A DNA stretch of 64,000 nucleotides from Paraescarpia echinospica. Lineage: Eukaryota; Annelida; Polychaeta; Sabellida; Siboglinidae. A program made the translations under genes and the position numbers. Under the pieces are notes generated by a model that was not told the DNA's origin, searched no databases, and saw only the letters and a list, made by a program, of their open reading frames with translations. The stretch's first letter is position 1, and every line of letters begins with the position of its first letter. Location of the stretch: assembly GCA_020002185.1 (NCBI GenBank), contig CM034531.1, forward strand, positions 77,736,291 through 77,800,290. The letters run 5' to 3'. Positions 53,601 through 63,402 of this stretch are shown in pieces.

Positions 53601-56600
53601 CTGCCTACTCAAATGCACTTATGTCAGAATGTGAATTTTGTAAAAAAAATCTGCACTTTTTTGTATGTAATGAAACAGGAAGTCTATAACTGAAGCATGA
53701 CCCCCTTAAGGGGACAAATGCTGCGGCAAACTTTTTTTACTTTTAATGATAGAGAACTGAAACTTGGTGGAAATTATCATTGTGGGTTAAGATTAATATA
53801 ACAGGTTGAATTTTTTTTTTTTGGACAGGTGGTTGCCATAGAAATGGCAGCCATTTTTTTAGTGATCCATTCTAAACCAATTTTCATGCAAATCCCCAGA
53901 AACAATACATTGTGCTACAACATTCAAAACAGGCTGCATGTATAATAAATACAAATATCTACAAATTGTCAGAAGGAATTTTTATTCTTACCTTTTTATA
54001 TCAGAAATAATTTGTTTTTTAACGACATAATTTCCGATTATTTTGATAGGATGCATTGAATGTGCAGGGAGGTAAAATGGAAACATGGACAGATATACAG
54101 AATCCCTCCTGACATTTTGTAAGGCATGTCTTGAAGTATTTGTAGTATTGTACTCCAAATTTGGAGTTGATATGTCTTACAGTTTTCTCTCGAGATTCAC
54201 GTGAAATTTATGTATTGAATAAAAACAGTTCAAATGTGTATATATACACCTGTTCTGACTATTCATATGTGGGAAATGCATCTTTTGGACTAAACATTCA
54301 ACAATATGATGGTGTAGCAAACTCTTCTGTAAGAGTGGTTGGCTCTGAAAAGAGCCGTTTGTTTTGTTGGCTCTGAAGAGAGCCGTTTGTTTTATAGGCT
54401 CTGAAGAGAGCCGTTTGTTTTCTTCATGAGTCCCTAGAAGTAGAACTCTCCGGAGACATAGGAAGGCCCAACCTCAGCCTGGGTAAGCAGGTCTTGCTGG
54501 CGAATCCGTTGAAGACGTCGACAGCTGTTGTTTCTGCCATTGTCTTCTCCGTCCCCTGGTTGAATTCACTGACAGTGATGGCAGCGCCAGCCTCGACATG
54601 CAGTTTCCCAAGGAAGTTCGTCTTCAAACACTTCCGCCACACGACCGAATGTAGACTCTCGTTTGGGTTCTGCGTCTTTACCCTGAGGCATCGACGGAGG
54701 AGGTTCTCATCACCAAGCCGCACGTAAACAGGCTTCACGAAGCGACCTACTTCACGTGACGGGTGTGCCAATGTTGTCCTTGTGTGGCCCTGGTCATTCA
54801 CCCTTTGCAACAGCGCGCTGATAGAAACACCAGCTTGAAACCCCAGCTGGGCAGCGATCGTGATGTGGGTCATCATCAGTCGACAGTGCATGGAGGAAGG
54901 TGGCAAACACTGCGTTCCTCATACCATCCAGATCATCTCGGTGGCTTCGTATGGCATTGCCATAGTACTTGGTCAGTTTCGTGATTGTAGCAGCTGTCAG
55001 CTTGCCGTAGCCCCTTCCACCTGTGACAACACCTTCTTGCGACCCTCGGCTGCGACTTTTCTCAAGTCAGTGCCAAGCCTCTTTGACACGTGGTTGACGC
55101 ACTCTTCTTTGGTAACCTGGCAGTCGTCTCCGTAGATATTCAGGGACACCAGGTGGCTGTACGTCTTCGCGTCGCCGTCTGACAGCACGGTGACGTAACG
55201 GAAGCCGTGTCTCTGTTCCGAGTGGCGCCACAGGATCTCTGCAACGGCAGCATCCATACCACCTGCAGTGCCGTCAAAGTTTTTGTTACACTCATGGGTT
55301 GCCTTCCACGTTCGGTACTCATCAGTGTTTTTGTCCAGGTGGTCCCCCACAGTGGTGCAGCCATGGCAGTATAAGCTCAGTACTGCATAGTCAATCACAA
55401 GGCCGGTGATCAAGTCGGTGACACTGCCAATGCCGTAGTAGGACTGGTGTCCTCGAGTCATCCTGGTTGCATCGTACGATACATTGATGTCTCTCATGTC
55501 CTCTGGAGGGACACCAGACAGGTCGGCATATGCTTCTCTCACGTAAACAGCACTGGCATCGAGACAAGTGGTCACTGTGTCCATCACTGCTGTGGCTATC
55601 TCTTTCTGGTGTCTCACATACGTCTTCTGATGGATGCAGGGTGAATCCATCCACCAACAAATCCGACGTAGCCCCGAAAATCCAACACCACAGTCCATAG
55701 TTCCTGCCACCAATCTCCTCGTTGTGGCAAATGGTGACTGACTGCCACGATCACCAATCCTGCCTGAAGACAGTGTCTCACTGCAGACATGTCCACAAAT
55801 GGTACACTCGGTGCGGAATGCTACGACTGGGCCCTTCCTTTTGTCGATAACAACAACTGTCAAAGCTCCCTGGCAAACCGGGCACGGAAGGTTCTCAACG
55901 AGTTTCTTCAACGAGGCCACTTGCACAAAGAGACAACTGTTGTCTGTCACGGGACGTTGAGGTTCGTCGACATCGGGCTCATCTGTCTGTGACGAGGACG
56001 CGATCAACGGTTCACGAACAGAATGCTGATCATCAGCTCCAGCACAAATGTCCATTTCGCCAGGTTCCACGTGACCACGCTGCCACTTGGGGCCGCTGCC
56101 GCTAGCCACGGCGCTATCACCGGCGATGTTGGTCGGCTTACTCCGTAGTTCTCGCGCAGATTTCATCCCGCTTCTTCGATCCAAACTTTCTCGTCGTAGT
56201 CTGTTTTACGCCGCGATCCTTCGGCATCTTGACTAGAAATTGCGTACTAATAACTGACAAAATCACTGAGCTAAAACAACGGCCGCCATATTGTCTCACT
56301 TTGTTGCTATGTCGTAGCTTGCCGGAGAGGTCCGAAGGTCGGCCATTGGCCAATCAGAATCGAGAGAGTACGGAACCACGGAGCATTGTGCCATATAAGG
56401 AAATTTCCGTATAGAATCGGCTCGGGTTCTAATGCTGATTGGCTGCATACTAATGAGTGTTTCCCGCTGCGGATAAGCCTATCTTGCAGCTGGGAGAAAG
56501 AGCTAAATTTTGATATCCATCATGGCAGCCTCCAGTAAGGCAAAGTACCGGTAACTAAGGAGTGAAACGCCTAATTTCTGCATTTGTTCGTAAGACAAAG

Positions 56601-59600
56601 GAACTCTCATCAACACTGGTGATCAAATAAAGCATTTATTTCACATACAGACACATAAATATGAAGTTTATGAATTAGAAGTTAAAGTTATGATGTTTTA
56701 TTAGTGAAATACGCTGAAAACGAAATGTCACCAAAAATCTTAAAAAATCAAAAATCCCGCAGCGCATGTCCCCTTAAGCTACTCGGGTTTTTTAATCAGA
56801 CTTGCCCTAGATCCTCAACAGGGTGTACCTCAAGGAGATAATACTGCTGACTTTTCTGTGGCTAGGCTATGTAACAGGGGAGGTCTACATACACTTCTCG
56901 CACTGAGGGAACTAGCTGGCAGCTGAAAACAAGAGTGAAGTAAACCCCCACCTCACCTGATTTTATAAACAACAATGCCACACAACCATGTTGCTATTCC
57001 ATAATAACTACAAAGATTCAAGTCAGAAAGACGTACAATTTAAAGCATGTCACCTGTGATTACTAGCAGCATACCTGGATGCACACATCCAGGTATGCTG
57101 CTAGTAATCACTGTGTTCAAACTTTGTACTTGACAAAAGACCTTTATCAAGTTCATAGTTTAGTGGTACTGTCCAGTGGTCAGGTATTCTCTTGACCTTC
57201 CTCTTACTGTGAGTGACAAACATGCTTACGATGTATATATGTAGTAAAGTCCTTCGATAATTGTTATATTAACTTATATAGGCTTGGACAAATGATCTAC
57301 ATGTTGTTTGTTTATACAGTTTAATATGCACCAAACTTCAGTTACCCATAACTTTATTATTATGAAGTTTACAGGCTCTAACCGGCGTTCTGAAGGCCTG
57401 AGCGACATGCGCGCTGTATGAAGCTCCGTATCTCGCTAACACGTGACTCGCTGAGATTTTTGCAGTGTCACAAAGTCATGCCTTGTTCAAGAACGTGGCA
57501 CCTTGCCAAATGTTGTATCAAGACACGGTCACGTTTTTCTAAGGTGGGAAATGTTATTTGACCAGTCGATGATGGTCTCCCGCCTGTACGTTAAACACAA
57601 ATTTAATAGCTATTAGCTATCGAAAAACTTATGTTCGTCATACTCTCATTATTTGTTTATGATAACTAACAACGTTTAGTATAACATATCCCAACACTAG
57701 TAGTGAAATATTGCATATTGTGCGTGTTAAAAGGACCTGATCCCCACAATGCTACCATGACCTGCAGCCTGCATGACTTGTGTAATTGTTTGTAATTGTC
57801 TGAGCTGCCTATCTAGGTCACAGGTGTGAGTGAAGGGATGATAAGGTTACTGGCAGTCAGTAGAGTTGTGCTGCTGTGTTAGTAGTAGATAACTATCTAA
57901 GCCTTTATTACTCAGAGGAGTAACAACAGTGGCTTAAAGATAGAACTAGCTTATTTTCTGTTTGTTGACTGATTGTTAACAATGAGATTTTAAATAGCAA
58001 TTTGATAAGTGTGTGAACATTTTTCTGTAAATAAAATGGCATTTTCCAAATTAGCCATACATGTCTATGATTATTTCAATGCTTGACATCACATGTTTTA
58101 CTGTATTCAGTGCAATATATCTCAGTTTCTGTTCAACGTAGCCCAACAATATTTTGCATACCTATTACTTGTATAATAATCTCTGGGAGTACTAAATATG
58201 GTGTGAATTGATACATAAATTAAAATGTTATATCATGCTGAATATCACGTTTTGTCTTTAAAATCCTTTTACCCAAAAAAATTCATAAAATTATCGCATG
58301 TCAGTTAAACGCAATAAAACATGTTGTACTGTCTATATATAACTATGGTCTTCCATTTGTCCACATTTATATTTATCTGAATGTCATTTTTCAAAATTAT
58401 CTATGTTGGTTTGATATTTTTAATTGTCAAAATTGCATATTTCTCTATTTCCAAAGCAGTATATCTCAATTTGTGTTAAACCTAGCCCAATAATATATGG
58501 CGCACATATTAGCTGTATAATAAATAATCTCTGTGTATATTGAATATTATGCAGAGTGACACAAATAAAAAAGTTATGTAATGCTAAAAATTGTGTTTTG
58601 TTCTATAAATCCTTGTCCTAGCCTAACTTATATGTAATAATGTTATGTTTATTCTAATAAATAGGAAATAGTGTTTTTATAATTTTTTGTAATATTAGAA
58701 ACTGGGTCGTGAGCAAATATAAACCTTAACATAAGAGTTTATTCACTAGACAACTGCTGAAAATTCTCACAAGGCATATTCCACAACTATTCTGTACAGG
58801 TTTTGCTCAGATGACCTTGCTTTGTGATTTATCAGTATTTGCCTTTGGTCAAAGCTTTGTCAATAAGGGGCAGTTGAGATCACTATTCGACTCATTCTAT
58901 TGTAAATCCACTTTAGACCACTTGTGATATTGTCCAAGTTCATGGAAGCTTTGATGGTCCTGTCCTATTTAAAACTAAAACAATGTAAATGTTGAATTTA
59001 CCTGAATATTTCAAATGCCATTACCTGAAGGAACAATCGGACAAAATTCAGGTCATACTTGTACTTGACAAAAGACCTTTATCAAGTTCATAGTTTAGTG
59101 GTACTGTCCAGTGGTCAGGTATTCTCTTGACCTTCCTCTTACTGTCAAGTGACAAACATGCTTACGATGTATATATGTAGTAAAGTCCTTCAATAATTGT
59201 TATATTAACTTATATAGGCTTGGACAAATGATCTACATGTTGTTTGTTTATACAGTTTAATATGCACCAAACTTCTTGATTGTGGTTTTTTCAGTGATGC
59301 TGCACTTGTGATTTCATGCAGTTATAAAAATTACATCAATTGCTTCATTACATCATTCGAAGTCTTCATTCAAGAAAGTATACACACATCACGAAGGCCA
59401 TTTAAAAATACCAAGATTCAGCAAATACGTGCCATATACTGAATACATTTAATTCATCCACACGAAGTAATGGATTTTAAATTATTGGACATGGATGGTT
59501 GCTTCAAACAAACTCAGCAGGGTCAAAGAAAGTGTGAATATAAATGTTGCCCAGGCATCAGTAGATTGGCTTGTCCTCCTTCACCACCAGGCCTAAGTCT

Positions 59601-62511
59601 CATACAGTCTCCCTGATGTCATAAACACCATCAGGGCTGCAATAAATTAGCCTTCCAAACGACTAACTGGTGCCTTGGTGATGACATTTAGGGTCCTTTG
59701 GTGCAGCAATAAATTAGTGGTCTGTGGTAGTTCTGAGGCCCACATCTTGGGGGTGAGGGGGCAACACAAGGGCATAATAACAGCATGCAGCAGATGTATC
59801 TAAATGTGGTTAATCAGTTATTAATAAAAAATGTTGTGAAACTTGTTCGTAAGTTCAGACATGCATAATGTTTGGTCAAAAACAGACAAACTGGCAACTT
59901 TTCACATCACTTGCTGTCCTCAGTTGCTGATGTTGGTCTTGAAATATAATAAAGACATGTTCCTATCGACAGATTACACTTCACGTTATTGTTGAAAGTT
60001 ACGTCGCTACAAAAGTCACAGTGACCTAATATACCCAATATGAATAAACACTGATTGTGATCAACTTTGACCTTTCTATAACATTGCTGGTGTGTTCACA
60101 CATTGATTGACCCTTTTATAAAGAATGTTTCTATATGTATGAGAGCCCAAAGGCTGTCTCTGTGTACAAAATAACTTGTAAACAAGAGTATTTCTACAAT
60201 CAGAGTTGCTATTATTTTTCTACCAGTAGTCTTAGTTGAAGCCAACTTAGCCAAGTGCAACTGTGATTTCTTTGGTGGTGTGTGCAGACACTCATGCGTA
60301 TTTAAAACCTATGTTGCATAAGTTTGCTCAATTAAATCCCCTTTTCTACGATGAACCCAACAAACTGAAATTACAAGCACTTCATATCAAACTAATTATG
60401 TAAATTGATTTATAAATTAGCCAAGGTTTCAGTTCTGCCATCTGAACCCAGGTTCCTGAAGATGACTGGTTATTTGGTGATTTCACTCACTTTCTGGCAT
60501 TTGAGCTCCATGCTTGGCACGGCATACACGGAAACCCTAAACATTACTATACATTTTGTTAACATGTTATTAATAGGTAGAACCAACCAACATTTCAACT
60601 TCAAAATATCTAAAAAGTAATTAAACTATTTAATAGGACATTAACCTGAGTTCTCTTGCAAAATGTTATTGCAATATCTTTAATAGTTTCTGAGAAAATA
60701 AGGGTTGAAAATGCCTCAAAATGGTATATTTTGACATATTTAATGATTCACCATGTTTACACCCCCATAGATTTGTAAAATGAAGACTTAGAACACCATA
60801 ATTTGCAGTAATTATTACCATGAGTACCTAGTTTGTGCATAATTTTTTTTAGCTTGCTTACTTAATCAGATACAAAACCCTGAAAATACAAAAATCTTCA
60901 ATTTTGACAGGCGTCGAATGACCAAATTTTACAGCGCAGCACATCCCACCTGAAAACGGCCATATCTCATTCATTTTTCATCATACAGAAGTACGTCAAG
61001 TATCCAAATGATCAGGATAACACAGATTCCATTTTGACATGAAAAAAAGCATTGTCAAACATACCTACTTCAGGGTGACTGTTCAAACCTAAGGATGACA
61101 GTTTGATAAAAATACTGTTGAATTTATCCCGATACTCTGCTATTTAGGCCGATTTCTAGTGGTTGTAGAAACCTTGCAGGAGAGTTGGTGAGCTGCAATC
61201 TTGCATGTAGCAAGATTGCAGAAAATGTCTTGTTTAAGAAAATGTGCACACATTTTCTGTTCTCATTTTGCCCCTACCACCCTCCCCCAGAGTGGAAATA
61301 ACAGAGATGAACTATGATAAAACTAATTGTTCACAAGGTACATATACATAGCATGCGTTTTGACTTAAAAACACTTAAACAGTAACAATTAATAACATAA
61401 TACTGATTGAATTTGGAATTAATAGCTGCAGCATGTATTGCAAAACATCTGAATATAGCACGGCGGACCGCCGTGGACGACGCACGGCACAGCGGAACGC
61501 CGTGGACGACGCACGGCGGACGGTTAGATCGTTAGATTTGCGAGACATACGAAAATTAAATACAAAAAGACAATTCGATCAAACACTAAATAAAGAAAAT
61601 GCCACAGTTACACACCTGTTAGACGGCGAATATCAGCATGGTGAGGCTAGGCGTGTATTGGAAGAAGAAGAAGATCCTTCGTCGTCGAAGTTCCCGAGTG
61701 ACCGACGACAGCAGAGCCGGCTGCTGTCATTGGCTACGCCCGATCCGGTCGATCGCGCGACAGACGTTTCGGCCTCCAACTTTCACGTAGATATGCGTCA
61801 CAGTATGAATTTATACTTAAAAACAGTGAACGCCACAAAAAAATACTAACGCTCACCTTTCATTTGCTATAATTCTGAGTGATTTTTATCACTAGTTCGT
61901 CTACAACAGAGCCAGAAAAAACTCCATCTACTTCTATCACATAATTAGTAAAGGAATCCTTTGGCGATCCCCACATAAAACCCACCAATGAAATCGTCGG
62001 AATCCGGGCTTTCCGATGACGTTGTTTCTATAATTATACACACAGACACTGAAACGCGCGAAAAGTATTTTTAGACGCCATTCTCAGCGTACTGCACAAA
62101 CGGCTTCACGGACGCGATTCACACTTGCAAAAAACAGCCAACACCATTTGTCTCCCAGCGCCTGGCGCACGTAAATACTTTATTAAATGAACAACAAAAC
62201 ACGACATTCTGAAAGATAAGATAACAAACTTTATTGCAGTATAAGTCTTGATGTAATATTCTCACATTTACTGAGAGAAATGTCAGGTTGGAAATCAGGT
62301 AAAATCGGCTGACACCAGCTCTGTTAGCCACTGCTAGTGTGTGTGTGTGGGCCTACCTATTATTAATAACCCTGTGTAATATTTGTGATGTTTCACCTTG
62401 TAGAATCTCAAAGATGTCATGGCAAACTTGATACCGGAGTTCCAGAAGACTGTCAAGGATTTTCGCAGCAAGCATGGCAATTCAAAGGTCGGGGAGGTCA
62501 CTGTTGATATG
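44672..62511 (+). CDS. CS: Citrate synthase, mitochondrial, N-terminal exons (partial, continues right)
   Basis: Citrate synthase condenses oxaloacetate and acetyl-CoA in the mitochondrial matrix, the first step of the TCA cycle. Exons: 44672-44719 (MALMKAIASRLAQPTK), 52600-52647 (HVLPALSAVRFASDST) and 62404-62511 (NLKDVMANLI, PEFQKTVKDFRSKHG, KVGEVTVDM). All introns are phase 0 and GT-AG. Exon 3 closely matches animal CS (human TNLKDILADLIPKE, GQITVDM). Exons 1-2 form an Arg/Lys-rich, acid-poor targeting peptide typical of matrix import; VRFAS is a plausible processing region. Only 68 residues lie in the window; the catalytic part is beyond the right edge. Introns 1 and 2 (7.9 and 9.8 kb) hold many transposons. 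Confidence 0.95.
44720..45990. other. CS intron 1, first part
   Basis: No gene or recognisable repeat seen; AT-rich in the middle, with a slightly CpG-richer start adjoining exon 1. Confidence 0.5.
46120..47400 (+). other. tRNA-like sequence split by a hAT insertion
   Basis: TAGCTCAGTTGG at 46129-46140 is a perfect tRNA A-box. GGTTCAATCCC at 47380-47390 is a B-box, followed by GACACCA. Without the 1186-bp hAT and one target copy, the boxes are about 46 bases apart, a normal polymerase III spacing. An inverted partner with a B-box is at 47867-47876. Either a captured tRNA pseudogene or a tRNA-derived repeat within the foldback arms; not a working tRNA. Confidence 0.6.
46148..47333. mobile_element. 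Non-autonomous hAT element in a foldback arm
   Basis: Perfect 13-bp terminal inverted repeats TAAAGCCCTGCGC and perfect 8-bp target duplications GTAAACAT (46140-46147 and 47334-47341). Both subterminal regions are packed with CCCGCAGCCCGCCCCGCA-type motifs. 1186 bp, no transposase. Related internally to 38043-39111. Confidence 0.9.
48940..50270. repeat. Dispersed repeat, copy A (contains a TTAA MITE)
   Basis: Shares long blocks with 57625-58190: TTTAGTATAACATATCCCAA, GGACCTGATCCCC, CACAGGTGTGAGTGAAGGGA, AACAATGAGATTTT, and CCTATTACTTG at the end. Copy A holds an extra 722-bp insertion at 49073-49794, which copy B lacks. The 56-bp satellite follows directly. Confidence 0.88.
49073..49794. mobile_element. 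TTAA-flanked MITE with paralogous empty site
   Basis: Terminal inverted repeats GGCCAGACAC (perfect 10 bp, then partial) with TTAA at both ends (49069-49072, 49795-49798). The related repeat at 57728-57731 has a single TTAA at the same place, giving a natural empty site. 722 bp, non-coding. TTAA duplications fit Kolobok or piggyBac mobilisation. Confidence 0.92.
50286..51803. repeat. 56-bp satellite, about 27 tandem copies
   Basis: Unit built on GAATCTGGTACGAGGCTCGT, CGCTACGTTGGCTTGCTG, TTGTTTGTTCTGTACTGT. GAATCTGG recurs exactly every 56 bp from 50292 to 51748 (26 intervals, no indels). Units differ at a few fixed sites (CTCG/CGCG, GTCG/GTTG, TACG/TATG, TGCACT/TGTACT). In CS intron 1. Confidence 0.97.
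51804..53278. other. CS intron DNA around exon 2, no further gene seen
   Basis: Apart from CS exon 2 (52600-52647), no coding exon or defined repeat was recognised here; short TA-rich stretch near 52940-52960. Confidence 0.5.
53279..53705. mobile_element. Short TTAA-flanked MITE abutting the Kolobok-type element
   Basis: Ends GGGGTCA (left) and GGGGGTCA (right, reverse complement), flanked by TTAA at 53275-53278 and 53706-53709. 427 bp, non-coding. It shares the right TTAA with the next element. Confidence 0.65.
54341..54412 (-). terminator. Three tandem histone-mRNA-type 3' stem-loops
   Basis: On the minus strand, 11 nt after the transposase TGA, come three hairpins at 28-bp spacing: 54412-54397 and 54384-54369 (GGCTCTCTTCAGAGCC) and 54356-54341 (GGCTCTTTTCAGAGCC). 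The last is identical to the metazoan histone mRNA stem-loop (6-bp stem, UUUC loop); its flanks ACAAAC and AACCA also fit, where ACCA is the usual cleavage region. An AGAAGAG purine run about 13 nt on is placed like a histone downstream element. A conventional AATAAA (minus) exists near 53986, so poly(A) ending is not excluded. Confidence 0.75.
54424..56226 (-). pseudogene. Mutator/Kolobok-type DDE transposase, frameshifted
   Basis: Starts MPKDRGVKQTTTRKFGSKK (basic, NLS-like), then shifts frame near 56180 to a long 55-kD frame (56184-54997). Motifs: CPVCQGALTVVV and CTICGHV (zinc-binding cysteines), VSYDATRMTRGHQSYYGIG (first catalytic Asp region), SLYCHGC, HECNKNFDGTAGGMDAAVAE, VTVLSDGDAKTYSHL (second Asp), KEECVNHVSKRLGTDLRK. 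A shift near 55025 leads to GYGKLTAATITKLTKYYGNA and STDDDPHHDRCPAGVSSWC, and another near 54800 leads to KTQNPNESLHSVVWRKC (NPNE block) and the end at TGA 54424. Full length but at least three frameshifts, so no longer functional here; decay looks recent, with few stops. Confidence 0.9.
56380..56450 (-). promoter_or_regulatory. Promoter-like region of the Kolobok-type transposase
   Basis: On the minus strand, CCAAT (56442-56438) is followed about 40 bp later by CCTTATATGG (56400-56391), which is both TATA-like and a perfect CArG box. A palindromic ATTGGCCAAT lies at 56345-56354. The transposase ATG is at 56226. Confidence 0.45.
57056..57111. repeat. Perfect 26-bp inverted repeat with 4-nt loop
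   Basis: 57056-57081 (GTGATTACTAGCAGC...GGATG) and 57086-57111 are exact reverse complements around CACA. It lies just before the direct repeat at 57126. Confidence 0.95.
57126..57339. repeat. 214-bp direct repeat, copy 1
   Basis: Nearly identical to 59061-59275, from GTACTTGACAAAAGACC to ATGCACCAAACTTC, in the same orientation. No TG...CA ends and no primer-binding site, so not obviously an LTR. Confidence 0.92.
57625..58190. repeat. Dispersed repeat, copy B (without MITE)
   Basis: Homologous to 48940-50270; carries the single TTAA at 57728-57731 that is the empty site of the MITE at 49073-49794. Its end (TATATCTC...GTAGCCCAA) recurs in diverged form at about 58455-58610. Confidence 0.88.
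59061..59275. repeat. 214-bp direct repeat, copy 2
   Basis: Partner of 57126-57339; differs by a few substitutions and a one-base insertion. The repeats are 1.9 kb apart and copy B lies between them. Confidence 0.92.
59276..61432. other. CS intron 2, AT-rich, no gene seen
   Basis: No convincing exon, transposase or tandem array was recognised. Contains one AAGATTGCA inverted pair near 61196-61220 (GCAATCTTGC/GCAAGATTGC). Confidence 0.5.
61433..61849 (+). CDS. Orphan open frame, 138 aa, function unknown
   Basis: I do not recognise this frame. It opens with ATG and runs 138 codons in an island with many CpGs inside AT-rich intron DNA. The start is Arg-rich and encoded by a short tandem duplication (CGTGGACGACGCACGGC occurs twice, 61471-61517). 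The middle has an acidic run (VLEEEEDPSSSKF), and the rest is polar (VDRATDVSASNFHVDM). No membrane segment, signal peptide or known motif. Same strand as CS, within intron 2. It may be a nested gene, a first exon, or chance in a former CpG-rich promoter or transposon end. Confidence 0.25.
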   Translation: MYCKTSEYSTADRRGRRTAQRNAVDDARRTVRSLDLRDIRKLNTKRQFDQTLNKENATVTHLLDGEYQHGEARRVLEEEEDPSSSKFPSDRRQQSRLLSLATPDPVDRATDVSASNFHVDMRHSMNLYLKTVNATKKY

Positions 62512-62811
62512 GTGAGTAAACTGTATTGGAAGTCAACGTCTTTGAAATATTTAAGATGAATTGTACACAAAATTTTTCATTCCAGACTTATGCAGTTATC
62601 GGGCAAATTTATGGTCATGGTTTCAGCATAAACACAAAAATGTGGATGCAAAAGCGATTAATAATTAATGCTAATTGTAATTAGCAGCACCACATTGTTT
62701 GTACATTTCGTGGCAAGTAATCAATTAACAGTCAAGGTATTGTTATCGGTTGGAAATTGAGATATGTTTGTGGGTTAGATGTCATGTCAGACTTGCAGTT
62801 CATTTCTCGGA

Positions 62812-63025
62812 TTTTCTCTTCTGTCCTTGTAATGAAGGTCACCTTCTCTCCTCACCTATTCTGTCCTTCATTCCTGCTCTCCTATGCTTCTCTACCATAT
62901 TCTCCCGTCCTTTTCTTTCCATCTCTACAACCTTTCTTCCCACTTCCTGCTCCCATACCTGCCTTTTTTGATCTCTTGATTTTTATTTTGGCTCTCCTTC
63001 CTTCTCCCGCCACCCTTTTCCACTT
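62812..63025. repeat. Pyrimidine-rich tract
   Basis: About 210 bp of mostly C and T on the plus strand (TTCTCTTCTGTCCTTG... to CCTTCTCCCGCCACCC). No support for coding. It lies in CS intron 3. Confidence 0.6.
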
Positions 63026-63084
63026 CGACTACACTCCTTGGTAGTCTCTTCATCCATACATCCAAGTCGCCGATGTATGTTGTG

Positions 63085-63395
63085 GAGCACAGTGGCGTAG
63101 TGGTTCGAGCATCAGGGTCTCAGTCAAGAGATTACAGGATTGAATCATCTCTCTGCCATTTCGAACCTCAGGCAAGTTTGTTCAAGCCACATTGCTCTAG
63201 TTCACACAGCTGTAAGAATGAGCACCTCACTTCAGACATGGGAGATTTTTGTGTAGGAATAATCGTCACACAGTAATTGCAGTGTGGCTGAATACTTCCC
63301 AGAGAAGTTGAGATGATGTTTGATTGAACAGGTTTGAAGTGTGAAACCTTTCAACAGATGTAAGGACTGGCTACAGCGCATTATAAGATGTTTTT
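63085..63395 (+). mobile_element. tRNA-derived SINE (plus orientation, diverged)
   Basis: Head with GCACAGTGGCGTAGTGGTTC (A-box-like), decayed B-box region GGATTGAATCATC, body with CAGGCAAGTTTGTTCAAGCC and CACACAGCTGTAAGAATGAG, and tail with CTTCCCAGAGAAGTTGAGAT. Same family as 22205-22545. Confidence 0.78.
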
Positions 63396-63402
63396 GTTGG
63401 CA

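Larger units (their letters stand above)
53710..56773 (-). mobile_element. Kolobok-type DNA transposon, 3.06 kb, TTAA target
   Basis: Flanked by TTAA at 53706-53709 and 56774-56777. Terminal inverted repeats GGGGACAAATGCTGCGG and GGGGACATGCGCTGCGG (reverse complement of the right end) match at 14 of 17 positions. It contains one minus-strand transposase gene (54424-56226) with its own promoter-like region and histone-type stem-loops after the stop codon. The TTAA duplication and terminal sequence favour Kolobok; the catalytic domain resembles the Mutator-like family. Confidence 0.88.

Noticed and set aside
54494..55135. Plus-strand frames opposite the transposase
   Set aside because: Antisense shadows with no recognisable motif.
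55140..55660. Alternative minus-strand frames within the Kolobok transposase
   Set aside because: Out-of-frame overlaps; only the frame with the YDAT, CHGC and SDGD motifs is the transposase.
57126..59275. LTR retrotransposon
   Set aside because: Direct repeats lack TG...CA ends, no primer-binding site, no gag/pol frame and no target duplication seen.
62750..63044. Protein-coding frames rich in F, S, P and L
   Set aside because: Low-complexity readings of a pyrimidine tract.
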